Shown: one piece after another, positions 8,598 through 18,074 of the stretch
How the letters are laid out: each line of letters begins with the position of its first letter
Numbering within the stretch: position 1 is the first letter of the stretch
From: Gracilimonas sp031581265
Lineage (GTDB): Bacteria > Bacteroidota > Rhodothermia > Balneolales > Balneolaceae
Direction: 5' to 3'
NCBI RefSeq assembly: GCF_031581265.1
Contig: NZ_JAVLBQ010000020.1
Location: 1 to 54,134, forward strand
Length of the DNA: 54,134 nucleotides
Notes under the pieces: generated by a model
The model's database searches: none
Told to the model about the DNA's origin: nothing
The model's input: the letters and a program-made list of their open reading frames with translations, nothing else
Program-made: the position numbers and the translations under genes

Positions 8598-11012
8598 ATG
8601 AACTATGTAAAGTCGGGAATATCTTTTCTCATCCTTATTACCCTAATAATCTCCCTCAACACCAAATTCGGAGCCGTTCCGCCGTTGGGAAAGTTTTTTG
8701 ATCCGGATGCAGGTTTCTGGGCGAATGCTGTAACGTCAGAATCAGAATCTCTGTCGTTGGAAATTCCGGGACTACAGAATGAAGTCACCGTCTATTTTGA
8801 TGACCGGAATGTGCCTCACATCTTTGCTCAGAATGAACACGACCTTTTTATGGCGCAAGGTTATATCGTAGCTCGCGACCGCCTTTTTCAAATGGAAATG
8901 CAAACCTATGATGCCGCCGGTCGATTGGCTGAAATTGTGGGCCCTCAGGCTATACCAAGAGATTTAAACACGCGCCGGATGGGAATGGCTTACGGTGCAG
9001 AAAAAGCAATGGAAGCCATCTCGGAAGACCCTGAGATAAAAGGTATTTTGGGGGCATACTCACAAGGGGTAAATGCTTTGATCAATGAACTTTCTCCGGC
9101 AGATTATCCCGTAGAGTATAAAATTTTGGATATGTCACCGGAGCAGTGGGAGCCTAAAAAAACGGCCTATTTATTGAAGAATATGACCCGAACGCTGGCC
9201 GGTCGACATAATGATGTCCGTACCAGTAACACCCTGCAATATTTTGGGGATGATTTCATCGAGAAATATTTTACCCAAAAGCCGGAACTCAATGATCCCA
9301 TCATTCCTCCATCGAGGGAATGGAATTTTGAAGCTGATATTCCGGAAAAGCCGGATTCATTGTTTGTACCTTCCGTTTCTAAGGTGATTGATCCGTTTCC
9401 GCATCCGGAAGGAATTGGCAGTAACAACTGGGTAGTCAGTGGTGAGAAAACAGCGTCGGGCTATCCCATTCTGGCCAATGATCCTCACCTTGGGCTTACC
9501 CTTCCTTCTATTTGGTATGAGATGCAATTGTCAGCGCCGGGATACAATTCCTATGGCGTGACTCTGCAAGGTTCACCCGCAATCATCATTGGCTTTAATG
9601 AGCAGACCGCTTGGGGGACTACAAATGTTGGCTCTGATGTGATGGATTGGTATGAAATTCAATTCCGCGATGAAAGTCAGCAGGAATACTTTCACGATGG
9701 CGAATGGAAGCCAACGACGCAGCGGGTGGAGGAAATTAAAGTCCGGGGAGAAGAGACCGTGTTGGATACGGTCATATATACTCATCACGGGCCGGTGTTT
9801 GAAGTGGAAACGGCAACAGGAGAAGGAGAGCCGGTGTACCATGCGCTGAAATGGATTGCCCACGAAGCTTCTAATGACCTCCGTACGTTCTATGGTTTTA
9901 ATAAGATGGAGAACCTGGAAGATTATAAAGAAGCAGTTAGCAATTATACCGCGCCGGCTCAAAATTTTGTATTTGCGGATACGGGCGGTAATATTGCTTT
10001 GTGGATATCAGGTAAACTCCCGAAAAAGTGGGAGCATCAGGGACGAACGGTAAGCGATGGGACTGACCCAACTTATGACTGGCAAGGCTGGATTCCGACC
10101 GATCAAAATCCTCATATTATAAATTCTGAACGGGGGTTTGTGAGCTCAGCCAACCAAGAATCGGTTGCCCCCGATTATCCCTATTACCTGGATGATGATT
10201 TTGCTCCCTATGAACGGGGCCGGCGTATTAATGATCTGCTGGAAGAAATGGAGAATATCACCCCACAAGATATGCAGAATATGCAGATGGATAACTTTGC
10301 CTACAACGCTTCCAACATCATTCCTGAAATGGTAGCATGGACTGATACGGAAAATCTATCTGATACAGAAATGGAGGTTTTGGAGATGATGCGAAACTGG
10401 GATTTCATGATGGAAGCCGAACTCATTCAGCCTACAGTATATCAGAACTGGTTCAATCAATTTTATTACGATGTGTTCAATGATGAGTTTAGTTCGTTAG
10501 CGGCAGAGCTGAGATATCCATCCCGAGATATTTTTGTGGAAGTGATTAAAAGAGAACCGGACATGATGTTTCTTGACAATATTAATACTCCGGAAGAGGA
10601 AGCATTGGAAGAAATAGTGACAGCAAGTTATAAAGAAATTATAAGCAGATTGGCAGATGCCTATGGTGATGACCATGAAAATTGGAAATGGGGATATTTA
10701 ATAGATAACGATGTGGATCATATTGCCAATATTCCCGGGTTTGGAGCACAAAACCTATTCAGCAGTGGTGCGGCCGAGGCGATCAATGCTACTCGTGGAA
10801 CACATGGCCCTTCATGGAGAATGGTGGTAGAGTTAGGCCCTGAAGTTAAAGGTTGGGGTGTATATCCCGGCGGACAATCTGGAAATCCAGGCTCACCCAT
10901 TTACGATGATATGGTAGAAGACTGGAGAACCGGACAGCTATTTGAACTAAACTTTATGCGGGATGAACCAACTGACTACTTATATAAAATCGAAATGAAG
11001 AGTGAGGGGTGA
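8598..11012 (+). CDS. Penicillin acylase family (S45, Ntn-hydrolase) exported amidase
   Basis: 804 residues, normal for the proenzyme. An N-terminal hydrophobic segment (residues 7-20) serves as export signal or anchor. The alpha-chain region includes DDRNVPHIFAQNEHDLFMAQGY. The spacer ends at residue 274 and Ser275 in GSNNWVVSG is the predicted autocatalytic N-terminal nucleophile of the beta chain, followed by the ANDPHLGL signature. Family members self-cleave in the periplasm and hydrolyse amide bonds of penicillins, acyl-homoserine lactones or other N-acyl compounds; the substrate here cannot be read from sequence. It stands alone on the plus strand behind an 18-bp hairpin. Confidence 0.93.
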   Translation: MNYVKSGISFLILITLIISLNTKFGAVPPLGKFFDPDAGFWANAVTSESESLSLEIPGLQNEVTVYFDDRNVPHIFAQNEHDLFMAQGYIVARDRLFQMEMQTYDAAGRLAEIVGPQAIPRDLNTRRMGMAYGAEKAMEAISEDPEIKGILGAYSQGVNALINELSPADYPVEYKILDMSPEQWEPKKTAYLLKNMTRTLAGRHNDVRTSNTLQYFGDDFIEKYFTQKPELNDPIIPPSREWNFEADIPEKPDSLFVPSVSKVIDPFPHPEGIGSNNWVVSGEKTASGYPILANDPHLGLTLPSIWYEMQLSAPGYNSYGVTLQGSPAIIIGFNEQTAWGTTNVGSDVMDWYEIQFRDESQQEYFHDGEWKPTTQRVEEIKVRGEETVLDTVIYTHHGPVFEVETATGEGEPVYHALKWIAHEASNDLRTFYGFNKMENLEDYKEAVSNYTAPAQNFVFADTGGNIALWISGKLPKKWEHQGRTVSDGTDPTYDWQGWIPTDQNPHIINSERGFVSSANQESVAPDYPYYLDDDFAPYERGRRINDLLEEMENITPQDMQNMQMDNFAYNASNIIPEMVAWTDTENLSDTEMEVLEMMRNWDFMMEAELIQPTVYQNWFNQFYYDVFNDEFSSLAAELRYPSRDIFVEVIKREPDMMFLDNINTPEEEALEEIVTASYKEIISRLADAYGDDHENWKWGYLIDNDVDHIANIPGFGAQNLFSSGAAEAINATRGTHGPSWRMVVELGPEVKGWGVYPGGQSGNPGSPIYDDMVEDWRTGQLFELNFMRDEPTDYLYKIEMKSEG

Positions 11013-11064
11013 CAACTTCTTGAAGCTTTTAATCGAGCTCAGGAAAAGAGAATAATTGGTACCC

Positions 11065-11150
11065 TGCTCCGTAGGAGCAATATGTTGTTACAAGGGTAAT
11101 GATGAGATAATTGCCTATATCATTCGCTCCGACGCAGAGCATCAGGAGCG
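11065..11150. repeat. Palindromic intergenic elements (two hairpins)
   Basis: First hairpin TGCTCC-GTA-GGAGCA at 11065-11079. Second hairpin at 11125-11150 has arms CGCTCC/GGAGCG around the loop GACGCAGAGCATCA. The loop matches the hairpin at 22436-22461 although the arms differ and remain complementary. The pair lies between two convergent genes (penicillin acylase and the flippase-like gene), so bidirectional termination or a dispersed palindromic element are both possible. Confidence 0.8.
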
Positions 11151-11165
11151 AGTCAGTGAAGAGGT

Positions 11166-12218
11166 TCACCGTTGAACGTCGGATGTCCTTTGTTCAATAT
11201 CCCCTTCGTTCTTCATTCCCAAAAACTTATCGATAGCTAAAAGAGCAGGAGATGAAATGAAGATAATCAACAACGTAGCAGCGTGTGAAATAGTGGCATA
11301 GGCAAGTCCAGTGGCCTCAGGAACACCATAAAAAATGAAAAGCGCTTTAGTAATAAAGAGGTGATAGGAACCAATTCCCCCCGGCGTTGGAATAGAAATG
11401 CCGACCGCGCTGACAACCGTTAAAACGATAGCCTCGGTAATGCCAAGATTAAATTCTGTCTGCATGTCAAACATCCAGAATCCGGCATACGTCATAAAAA
11501 TGTAGAGCACCCAGATCAAGCCGGAATGAAAGATGAAAAGTGGCCAGTTTTTGAGTTCGCGAATAGCTAAAACCCCATCCACAAAAGTTCTTATGATCTT
11601 TTGAATTTTGGTTACGATTTCAAAGATCTTCCCTTCAGTTTTCTCTGCAGCAAGTTTGAATAACCAGTACAGTAGTCCAATTCCAGAGAGTCCAATAATC
11701 CCAAAAATTCCCAGGGTTAAAAGTAGGTCAATTTGTGTGTCCGTATTGGTGATATCAATCCCAAACAAACGTGAAAGCACTTGCGGATCAGCGATCAGGA
11801 AAACAACAACAAAAGCCATCAAAAGTAACATTCCAATTAGGTCTACTACGCGCTCCAATACAATAGTACCGATGATCTTGGAATTACTTTCTCCTACTTG
11901 TCGGGCCACATATACCGGTCTTGCTACTTCGCCTACACGGGGCAGAGGAATATTAACGAGATAGCCAAACATCACGCCGGTATAAAGTGTGATTTTAGAA
12001 GGTGTTTTTTCTTTGTTGGTGAACAGCATTTCCCAGCGGAGGGCGCGAATATAGTGTGCAAAAAGAGTAGCTGCAGTAAAAGGAGTCAACCACCACCAGG
12101 TCATTCCCCGGGCCGATTCCATAACTTCCGAAAATTCAATTCCTCGGAAAGCAAGCCAAAGGAATAATATCCCAAGCAGTACACTACCAGTAATTTTTAA
12201 AACCTTTTTCCGGTCCAT
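11166..12218 (-). CDS. Flippase-like / lysylphosphatidylglycerol synthase TM-domain membrane protein
   Basis: 350 residues with about eight hydrophobic segments and no soluble catalytic domain. The conserved pattern of the YbhN/AglD/LPG_synthase_TM family is present: NIPLPRVGEVARPVY near residue 95, VLERVVDLIGML, and the loop PTPGGIGSYHLF near residue 285. Family members are inner-membrane proteins linked to lipid flipping or lipid-modification pathways. The aminoacyltransferase half of MprF is absent, so lysyl-lipid synthesis is not expected. It is the last gene of the gcvT-comB-ftsK-lolA run, 78 bases after lolA, which suggests an envelope role, but the substrate is unknown. Confidence 0.87.
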   Translation of the reverse strand: MDRKKVLKITGSVLLGILFLWLAFRGIEFSEVMESARGMTWWWLTPFTAATLFAHYIRALRWEMLFTNKEKTPSKITLYTGVMFGYLVNIPLPRVGEVARPVYVARQVGESNSKIIGTIVLERVVDLIGMLLLMAFVVVFLIADPQVLSRLFGIDITNTDTQIDLLLTLGIFGIIGLSGIGLLYWLFKLAAEKTEGKIFEIVTKIQKIIRTFVDGVLAIRELKNWPLFIFHSGLIWVLYIFMTYAGFWMFDMQTEFNLGITEAIVLTVVSAVGISIPTPGGIGSYHLFITKALFIFYGVPEATGLAYATISHAATLLIIFISSPALLAIDKFLGMKNEGDIEQRTSDVQR

Positions 12219-12296
12219 TCGCTAATGGTTCTTGTATTGATTATAAAGGATTGTGTTGTAATGATATTGAAGAATAACAAATAACCATTAACCAGA

Positions 12297-12905
12297 TTAA
12301 TAACGCATATCCACAATTTCGGCATCCTCTGGGTAGTCGAGTTCAAATAATCCGGATTCAGGATTGAGGAAGCGCCCGTTGTTGAATGTAGTTACAATTT
12401 CATTATCTGAAATATCCCAGGCAGTAATACGCTGTGGGCGAAGCTGGTTATCTAATACAATTTCAACGAGCGTGAATACGGAAAAATCATCATTTGAAGT
12501 GAGCGTGATGATAGTGCGCGAATCTTCTCTTTGTTCGGAAACCGAATAGGTTGAATCGATACCACTTAGCATTCGTGAGGGAGCAAAATCGTCATCTTCA
12601 GGATTGTAAGTGTCAATGATGACCCGGTTTCTGTTAGCATCATAAACGCGGGAGGTTTCTCCATCAACTACAATAGTTTGTCCTTCACTTTGTAGTTTAT
12701 ATCGATTTTCATCAATCCAGATATTACCGGAGCTGCTGGTAGATTCTTCGGTATAAGAATCAGTATAAATATGGTCGAAGTCAGCTGCAAAAACCTCCCC
12801 GGAATCAAAGCGTTGTTTAAGCTGATCGAAAGAAGAAGTTTGGGCGAACAGATTAGGTGTGAGAAATAAAAATCCTAAAACGAAAAATATACCTTTGCCA
12901 AACAT
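12297..12905 (-). CDS. lolA: LolA-like outer-membrane lipoprotein carrier
   Basis: 202 residues from the ATG at 12903-12905, which begins a clear signal peptide (MFGKGIFFVLGFLFLTPNLFAQ, stated here only as residues 1-21 plus the following Gln). The mature protein fits the LolA/LolB half-barrel: FDQLKQRFDSG start, GNIWIDENRYKLQSEGQTIVVDG strand pair, and an ITLTSNDD-type C-half. LolA shuttles lipoproteins across the periplasm from LolCDE to the outer membrane. Longer in-frame starts exist, but they lie inside the hairpin at 12932-12952 or inside ftsK and would spoil the signal peptide. Placement next to ftsK is common in other bacteria and supports the call. Confidence 0.85.
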   Translation of the reverse strand: MFGKGIFFVLGFLFLTPNLFAQTSSFDQLKQRFDSGEVFAADFDHIYTDSYTEESTSSSGNIWIDENRYKLQSEGQTIVVDGETSRVYDANRNRVIIDTYNPEDDDFAPSRMLSGIDSTYSVSEQREDSRTIITLTSNDDFSVFTLVEIVLDNQLRPQRITAWDISDNEIVTTFNNGRFLNPESGLFELDYPEDAEIVDMRY

Positions 12906-12931
12906 TTTGGAGGCAAAGCTTCCGATATGCA

Positions 12932-12952
12932 TTCCGAACGAGACGTTCGGAA
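12932..12952. repeat. Hairpin with perfect 9-bp stem
   Basis: TTCCGAACG-AGA-CGTTCGGAA, followed by CGAG as in the element at 11125-11150. It lies 27 bases upstream of the lolA start on the coding strand, between ftsK and lolA. It may be a dispersed palindrome of the same family, or an mRNA processing or attenuation element. Confidence 0.85.
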
Positions 12953-12970
12953 CGAGGGCTCTCAGAGAAA

Positions 12971-13005
12971 ACTGTTCACTGTTCACTGCTAACTGCAAAC
13001 TGTCA
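12971..13005. repeat. ACTGNNN heptamer array over the ftsK stop codon
   Basis: Five 7-base units (ACTGTTC, ACTGTTC, ACTGCTA, ACTGCAA, ACTGTCA). The last unit contains the ftsK TGA stop at 13003-13005. The word is a relative of the perfect array at 1-103, which likewise covers a stop codon. Confidence 0.85.
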
Positions 13006-15528
13006 CCCCTCATACTCGTCCAGATTGTCCAGAAGTTCCTGTAATTCATCTTCGTCATCAATAAGCACATCTCGTGCCGTACTGCCCTGATATGGTCCAA
13101 CAATGCCTGCATTAAATAATTGATCTATGATTCGCCCGGCGCGATTATAACCGATTTTCAGTTTACGCTGCAACAATGAAACCGATCCCTGCTGATGCAA
13201 AATCACCAGCTTGGCTGCGGCCTCAAAGTATTCGTCTATATCATCTAACGGATCAGGAATGTCTGTGGTATCATCTTTTATAATAGGCAGATGAAACGGT
13301 TGTTTGTAGCCGGCTTGTCTTCCAATAAATTCATTTATTTTTTCAACTTCTTCCGTAGAAACGAACGCATTTTGAATACGCGTTAATCCCGTTCCATTGT
13401 TGAAAAGCATATCGCCCATTCCAATCAGTTGGTCGGCACCGCCTTGATCTAAGATAGTGCGAGAATCTACTTTAGAAGCTACCTGATAGGCAATTCGTGC
13501 GGGGAAATTTGCTTTGATGGTACCTGTAATTACGTTTACTGAAGGGCGTTGGGTAGCTACCACCAGGTGAATCCCAATGGCGCGAGCCAGCTGAGCAAGT
13601 CGGGCAATGGGTTCTTCAATTTGTTTTCCGGCGGTCATCATCAAGTCGGCAAGTTCATCAATAATCACAACGATGTAGGGCAGATGCCGGTGTCCTAATT
13701 CATCGTCCAGTTCACCGGTTTTATATTTTTCGTTGTACGATTTGATATCCCGAACCATAGCCATTTTGAGCAGATCGTAGCGCTCGTCCATTTCTTTGCA
13801 CAAGCTTTCCAGTGTTTCCTGAGCTTTGGAAGTATCTGTGATGATGGGTTCGTCAGAATCCGGCAGCATAGCCAAAAAATGGTTCTGAATATTGCGATAC
13901 AGTGAAAGTTCAATCTTTTTAGGATCAATCATCACAAACTTCAGATTATCCGGATGGCATTTGTAAAGGAGGCAGGTAATGATGGTATTAATTCCCACCG
14001 ATTTACCGGAACCGGTTGCACCCGCAATCAACAAGTGGGGCATTTTGGTGAGGTCGATCATAAACACCTCATTCTCAATCGTTTTACCAAATGCGATAGG
14101 CAGGGTGAAATTGGTTTCTACAAATTTCTTGGTATTGATAACCTGTTTGATAAAAACCGTCTCTCGCGTGCTGTTTGGAACCTCGATTCCAACAGCTGAT
14201 TTTCCCGGAATGGGTGCGAGCATTCGTAATCCTTTAGAGGCCGTAGCCATCTTCAGGTCATTGGAATAGCTTTCAATCTTGGAGATTTTGACATCCGGAG
14301 CCGGCTCCAATTCATACAATGTGACTGTAGGCCCAACGATCGCATTTATCCCAACGATTTCAATTTTATGACGCTTTAACTTATCTAGGATGATGCGCTT
14401 GTTTTCCTTGATCTCATCCAAATCAACTTCATTCCCTTCATTAGGCGGGGGGTCAAGTAAATCAACTTTTGGGAATTTATATTTGATAACTGGTTTTTCT
14501 TCTTTGGCTTTTTCCCGGTTTTTTTTCTCTAAATCTTTTTCGTCCGCTTCTTCTTCGCCTTTACCTACAAAAACCGAGACTTCAATATCATCCTCATCGT
14601 CATCAATCTCTTCTTCTTTCTCAAGAGAGGCTCTTTGCCGAGTATCGAGCGTATTAACCTGCTCTTTTTCCTGCTCTCGTTTTTTCTGATCTTCTTCTTC
14701 CGATTTTTCTACAATTTCATCGATTGAAGCCACAGGTTTAACAGGTTCTTTTTCATCTTCAGGCTCTGTAGTTTCTTTTTTCTTTACATCTTTGTCTTCG
14801 GATGTTTCTTCTTTTTGAGCTTCTTTCTCGGCACGTTTTTGTGCGAGTCTTTCTTCTCGTTCTTTGGCTTTTTCCTCCTTGCGTAACTGTCGGGCTGCGC
14901 GACGTTCTTCCAGTTTCTCCTGTACACTCTCTATCCATAACTTCACATTATCGATCGTTTTTTGAAGATCCCTGTCTACGAGCATGAGTATGGTTACCAA
15001 CATCAATACCGAAAGGATGATGATGGAACCAATGTTGGTGATATTGTACATCACCTGTGCAATAGCAATTCCGGCAGCCCCGCTCCATATGGAGTCATCA
15101 GGAAATCCGGCGTTGGAGCTTAGCCATCCAATAAAAGTGGAAAGCAAAACCATGCCCCAAATGGCTAAAACTGTCAGCCATCCCAGTTCCCTAAAATCAC
15201 GACGTCTAAAAGTGTGCCAGCCATGATAGCCTACAATGAGGGCCAAGATGATACTCATGTAACCAAAAAGGCTGTGAACCAGGTAATGAGATATGTATGC
15301 GCCAACCGGGCCCAGCCAATTTTGGACAAGGCGTGAATTGGCATCAGGGTTGAAAAGATCTAAAAAAGAGATGCTGCGTGCATATTGGTAATCTTCTGGT
15401 GTATAGGAGAGAATACTGAGCCCCAATAACACAGCAATTGACAGTATAATTATGCCAATGATCTCTTTCTTGCGGTCAGGATCTAAGCCCGCTTTTCCGG
15501 TAGATGTATTTGATTTATTTTTAGCCAT
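13003..15528 (-). CDS. ftsK: DNA translocase FtsK/SpoIIIE
   Basis: 841 residues. Four to five transmembrane segments lie in residues 25-190, then a long Lys/Glu-rich linker (about 215-365), the alpha-beta translocase core with Walker A GATGSGKS and Walker B VVIIDELADLMM, and a C-terminal winged-helix gamma domain (LLQRKLKIGYNRAGRIIDQL, residues about 770-790) that reads KOPS-like sequences. It pumps DNA at the division septum and couples chromosome dimer resolution to division. The start overlaps the comB stop by 8 bases. The stop lies in a heptamer repeat. All functional motifs are intact. Confidence 0.97.
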   Translation of the reverse strand: MAKNKSNTSTGKAGLDPDRKKEIIGIIILSIAVLLGLSILSYTPEDYQYARSISFLDLFNPDANSRLVQNWLGPVGAYISHYLVHSLFGYMSIILALIVGYHGWHTFRRRDFRELGWLTVLAIWGMVLLSTFIGWLSSNAGFPDDSIWSGAAGIAIAQVMYNITNIGSIIILSVLMLVTILMLVDRDLQKTIDNVKLWIESVQEKLEERRAARQLRKEEKAKEREERLAQKRAEKEAQKEETSEDKDVKKKETTEPEDEKEPVKPVASIDEIVEKSEEEDQKKREQEKEQVNTLDTRQRASLEKEEEIDDDEDDIEVSVFVGKGEEEADEKDLEKKNREKAKEEKPVIKYKFPKVDLLDPPPNEGNEVDLDEIKENKRIILDKLKRHKIEIVGINAIVGPTVTLYELEPAPDVKISKIESYSNDLKMATASKGLRMLAPIPGKSAVGIEVPNSTRETVFIKQVINTKKFVETNFTLPIAFGKTIENEVFMIDLTKMPHLLIAGATGSGKSVGINTIITCLLYKCHPDNLKFVMIDPKKIELSLYRNIQNHFLAMLPDSDEPIITDTSKAQETLESLCKEMDERYDLLKMAMVRDIKSYNEKYKTGELDDELGHRHLPYIVVIIDELADLMMTAGKQIEEPIARLAQLARAIGIHLVVATQRPSVNVITGTIKANFPARIAYQVASKVDSRTILDQGGADQLIGMGDMLFNNGTGLTRIQNAFVSTEEVEKINEFIGRQAGYKQPFHLPIIKDDTTDIPDPLDDIDEYFEAAAKLVILHQQGSVSLLQRKLKIGYNRAGRIIDQLFNAGIVGPYQGSTARDVLIDDEDELQELLDNLDEYEG

Positions 15529-16258
15529 TCAGGTTTGTCAGAATTCCATCCCGCATTCCGGGAAGTACATCAAATTCATTTACTTTACAACAAAATTTAA
15601 TATCGTCATTTGGAACCAGTTCAGCCAATCTTTTTGCATGATCACTTTTTCTGATGGCTCCCACTAAATCATCCCCAAATTTTTCGTAAAGACCAAATGC
15701 GACTTTTGCCCCATCTGTAGCCGAATCCGGAAGCTTGCCATCAGAAAGAGCATGCAGTACTGAACCGGCAAAAAGGGTGTCTTCAATAGAAAGTCTTCCC
15801 CGCCAGCCGGAGCAAATTAATACAACCTGATCATCATGTTCATCCAGGATATTTAAAATACTTTGCTGATTGAGGAAGCTGCCGATATAAACTTCGCTGG
15901 CAAGAGCTGCCTTTTTAATAGCTTTGGTACCATTGGTTGTATTGAAGATTAGGGTCTTTTCCTCAACAGCTTCCGGAGTATATTCGGCGGGTGAATTTCC
16001 CAAGTGGTAGCCTTCAATCTTAGAACCATTTTTTTCTCCACAAAGCAGGTAGTCTTTTTGATCCATGGTAGAGGCGATTTTCATGGCATCGCTCATATCT
16101 GCAACGGGAATAATTTTTTTAGCACCACTGCTTATTGCCGTGGTGATAGAGGAGGAGGCTCGCAAAACATCGATAATAACAGCAGATTTACCACGCAACT
16201 CCTCTTCCTGAAAAGCCTGTACCGAAAAGAAAACATCTATGTAATTTAATGCTGGCAT
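15521..16258 (-). CDS. comB: 2-phosphosulfolactate phosphatase family protein
   Basis: 245 residues, the expected length for ComB. The family pattern is complete: DVLRASSSITTAISSGAKKIIPVADM (described as residues about 27-52), GEKNGSKIEGYHLGNSP, FNTTNGTKAI and CSGWRGRLSIEDTLFAG. ComB removes phosphate from 2-phosphosulfolactate, a magnesium-dependent step first defined in coenzyme M synthesis. In bacteria without coenzyme M it is taken to provide sulfolactate or to act on another phosphate ester; a link to sulfonolipid metabolism is only a hypothesis. It lies 15 bases after gcvT and overlaps ftsK, so it is co-transcribed with both. Confidence 0.9.
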   Translation of the reverse strand: MPALNYIDVFFSVQAFQEEELRGKSAVIIDVLRASSSITTAISSGAKKIIPVADMSDAMKIASTMDQKDYLLCGEKNGSKIEGYHLGNSPAEYTPEAVEEKTLIFNTTNGTKAIKKAALASEVYIGSFLNQQSILNILDEHDDQVVLICSGWRGRLSIEDTLFAGSVLHALSDGKLPDSATDGAKVAFGLYEKFGDDLVGAIRKSDHAKRLAELVPNDDIKFCCKVNEFDVLPGMRDGILTNLNG

Positions 16259-16273
16259 ATACTCTTAATTGAT

Positions 16274-17374
16274 TTATTTCTTAATGAATGGAGGTTTTTT
16301 GACAGTGGCATCCGCGGTTCTATTTCGGATCACAATTTGAATACTTGTGCCTTCCTCGGCGTATTCTTTTTCCACAAAACCCATTCCTATACCTTTATTT
16401 AAGGTGATGGACATTGTACCGCTCGTTACCTCACCAATTTTGGAACTTTCACTATTCTGAATTTCATATCCCTGTCTCGGGATGTTGCGTTTTCCTTCCA
16501 CGGTAAATCCAACAAGCTTTCTGTTTAATCCCTCTTCTTTTTTCTGCTGAAGGGTTGCCTTGCCGATAAAATCATCTTTATCAAATTTGGTAATCCAGCC
16601 AAGCCTGGCTTCCAGTGGGTGGGTGTTTTTAGTGATGTCGTTTCCGTACAATGCAAAACCCATTTCGAGTCGCAGAGTATCACGGGCTCCCAAACCACAC
16701 GGTTCGATATTAAATTCTTCACCTGCTTCCATAATGGCATTCCAAACAGCTTCAGGATCTACGTGATTCTTATCAAAATAAAGCTCAAACCCTTTTTCGC
16801 CGGTATATCCTGTTGCTGAAAACACAACGTTTTCCATTCCGGCCAGACTTCCTAATTTATACGAATAAAAGTCAATCTCACTTAAGTTAAGGTCTGTGAG
16901 TTTCTGAAGAGTTTCTACCGATTTAGGCCCCTGAACAGCCAATAAACAAGTATCATCAGATTGGTCTTTGACTTCAGCATCAAAAGAATTGTTATCCAAA
17001 ATCCAATTCAAATCTTTGTCGATGTTAGAAGCATTTACAACGGCGATATATCCCATATCATCGAATAATTTATAGATGATCAGGTCATCTACAATGCCAC
17101 CGTCATCATAGCACATGCACGTATATTGTGCTTTGCCTTCAACCAACTTTGAAACGTCGTTTACCGTAACCATCTGCAACAAGTCGAGCGCTTCCGGGCC
17201 GTGGATGTAAAATTCACCCATGTGTGAGACATCAAAAATACCAACAGCTTCACGAACGGTTGCATGTTCCGATTTAATCCCTTCATATTGAACAGGCATT
17301 TCAAAACCCGCAAAATCTACCAGCTTGGCACCGGCTTTTTCATGAATGTCGTAAAATGGCGTTTTCTTTGGCAT
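16274..17374 (-). CDS. gcvT: Aminomethyltransferase (glycine cleavage T protein)
   Basis: 366 residues, the standard length. It transfers the aminomethyl methylene from the lipoyl H protein to tetrahydrofolate in glycine cleavage. Visible family features: GIFDVSHMGEF near residue 44, the folate-site region around CGLGARDTLRLEMG (about 225-240), NTHPLEARLGW, and the C-terminal GEVTSGTMS and KKPPFIKK end. The gcvH and gcvP genes are not in the window. No glycine riboswitch could be recognised upstream. It is the first gene of the cluster gcvT-comB-ftsK-lolA-flippase-like. Confidence 0.96.
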   Translation of the reverse strand: MPKKTPFYDIHEKAGAKLVDFAGFEMPVQYEGIKSEHATVREAVGIFDVSHMGEFYIHGPEALDLLQMVTVNDVSKLVEGKAQYTCMCYDDGGIVDDLIIYKLFDDMGYIAVVNASNIDKDLNWILDNNSFDAEVKDQSDDTCLLAVQGPKSVETLQKLTDLNLSEIDFYSYKLGSLAGMENVVFSATGYTGEKGFELYFDKNHVDPEAVWNAIMEAGEEFNIEPCGLGARDTLRLEMGFALYGNDITKNTHPLEARLGWITKFDKDDFIGKATLQQKKEEGLNRKLVGFTVEGKRNIPRQGYEIQNSESSKIGEVTSGTMSITLNKGIGMGFVEKEYAEEGTSIQIVIRNRTADATVKKPPFIKK

Positions 17375-17604
17375 GTAAGAAGTTAGATCTGTGTTTAATA
17401 ATGAAATTAGGAGCTGCTTTACATCCCGAAATTTCTACCTCAGCAGGACTAAAGGTAAGGGTTTGTTAATCAAAAATCGGTTAAACATAGGTATTTCTTG
17501 GGAATGTTTTATATGTATGCGAATATGTCGCAAATTGATCTTTCGTCCATCGCAAATCATACTATACAGAATAGCAAATGACCGAGCGACCGATTTAATA
17601 TTGA

Positions 17605-17679
17605 GAAGGCTCCTCCTGAGGGGAGGTCAACTCAAAAAAGCTTTCCTTTTTTGAGTTTCGCGGGGTGTTCTCGCCAAGG
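17605..17679. repeat. Dispersed hairpin element, copy A
   Basis: The outer part starts GAAGGCTCCTCCTGAGGGGAGGT and ends GGGGTGTTCTCGCCAAGG. Between them is a perfect 12-bp hairpin (17629-17640 with 17646-17657, loop CTTTC). Copy B at 54059-54130 has nearly the same ends but an unrelated, equally perfect inner stem, so base pairing rather than sequence is conserved in the middle. Confidence 0.85.
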
Positions 17680-18034
17680 TGTGATATGATTTTATTCCTT
17701 AAACTCGTTTCCAACATTCCTTTATGGGAATTCAGGCCCGGACCTCTTAGCCCAAAATGTATACCATCAATGGGTACTATTTCTCACATTTAACCAACTT
17801 GTTCATTTTGGCTTGATCCAAAACGAACCAAAAAATCAAGGCTGCGAAAAAAGAGCTAAAGTTGACTTCGTTTCACTAAAATAAATCAATGCTCCTTCGC
17901 GAGGGTTGATTACATCTTATTTAATCAGCGGTATGATTTATTTTTTTAACGTTCCACTCCGTCATCTTCTGAACGCTCTTTTTTCTAAGGCCAGAGGAAA
18001 TTCGATCCCAAAGGAGAGAATGTGAAAATCAGTT

Positions 18035-18074
18035 GTTGTAGCATATATAAACTAGTTGTAGCATATATAAACTA
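18035..18074. repeat. 20-base perfect tandem duplication
   Basis: Two adjacent identical copies of GTTGTAGCATATATAAACTA, about 210 bases upstream of the mrp start. The unit contains a TATATAAA tract. Function unknown; recent slippage or a duplicated operator/promoter are possible. Confidence 0.95.

Noticed and set aside
12906..13112. N-terminal extension of lolA reaching into ftsK
   Set aside because: The extended frame crosses the hairpin, the heptamer array and the ftsK coding end and lacks a signal peptide; the start at 12905 gives a clean signal peptide.
17375..17600. Glycine riboswitch upstream of gcvT
   Set aside because: Neither strand shows the paired aptamer core expected; only a small inverted repeat is present.
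17391..17654. 87-codon plus-strand gene upstream of mrp
   Set aside because: Cys- and Arg-rich composition without family resemblance, and it runs across the dispersed hairpin element.
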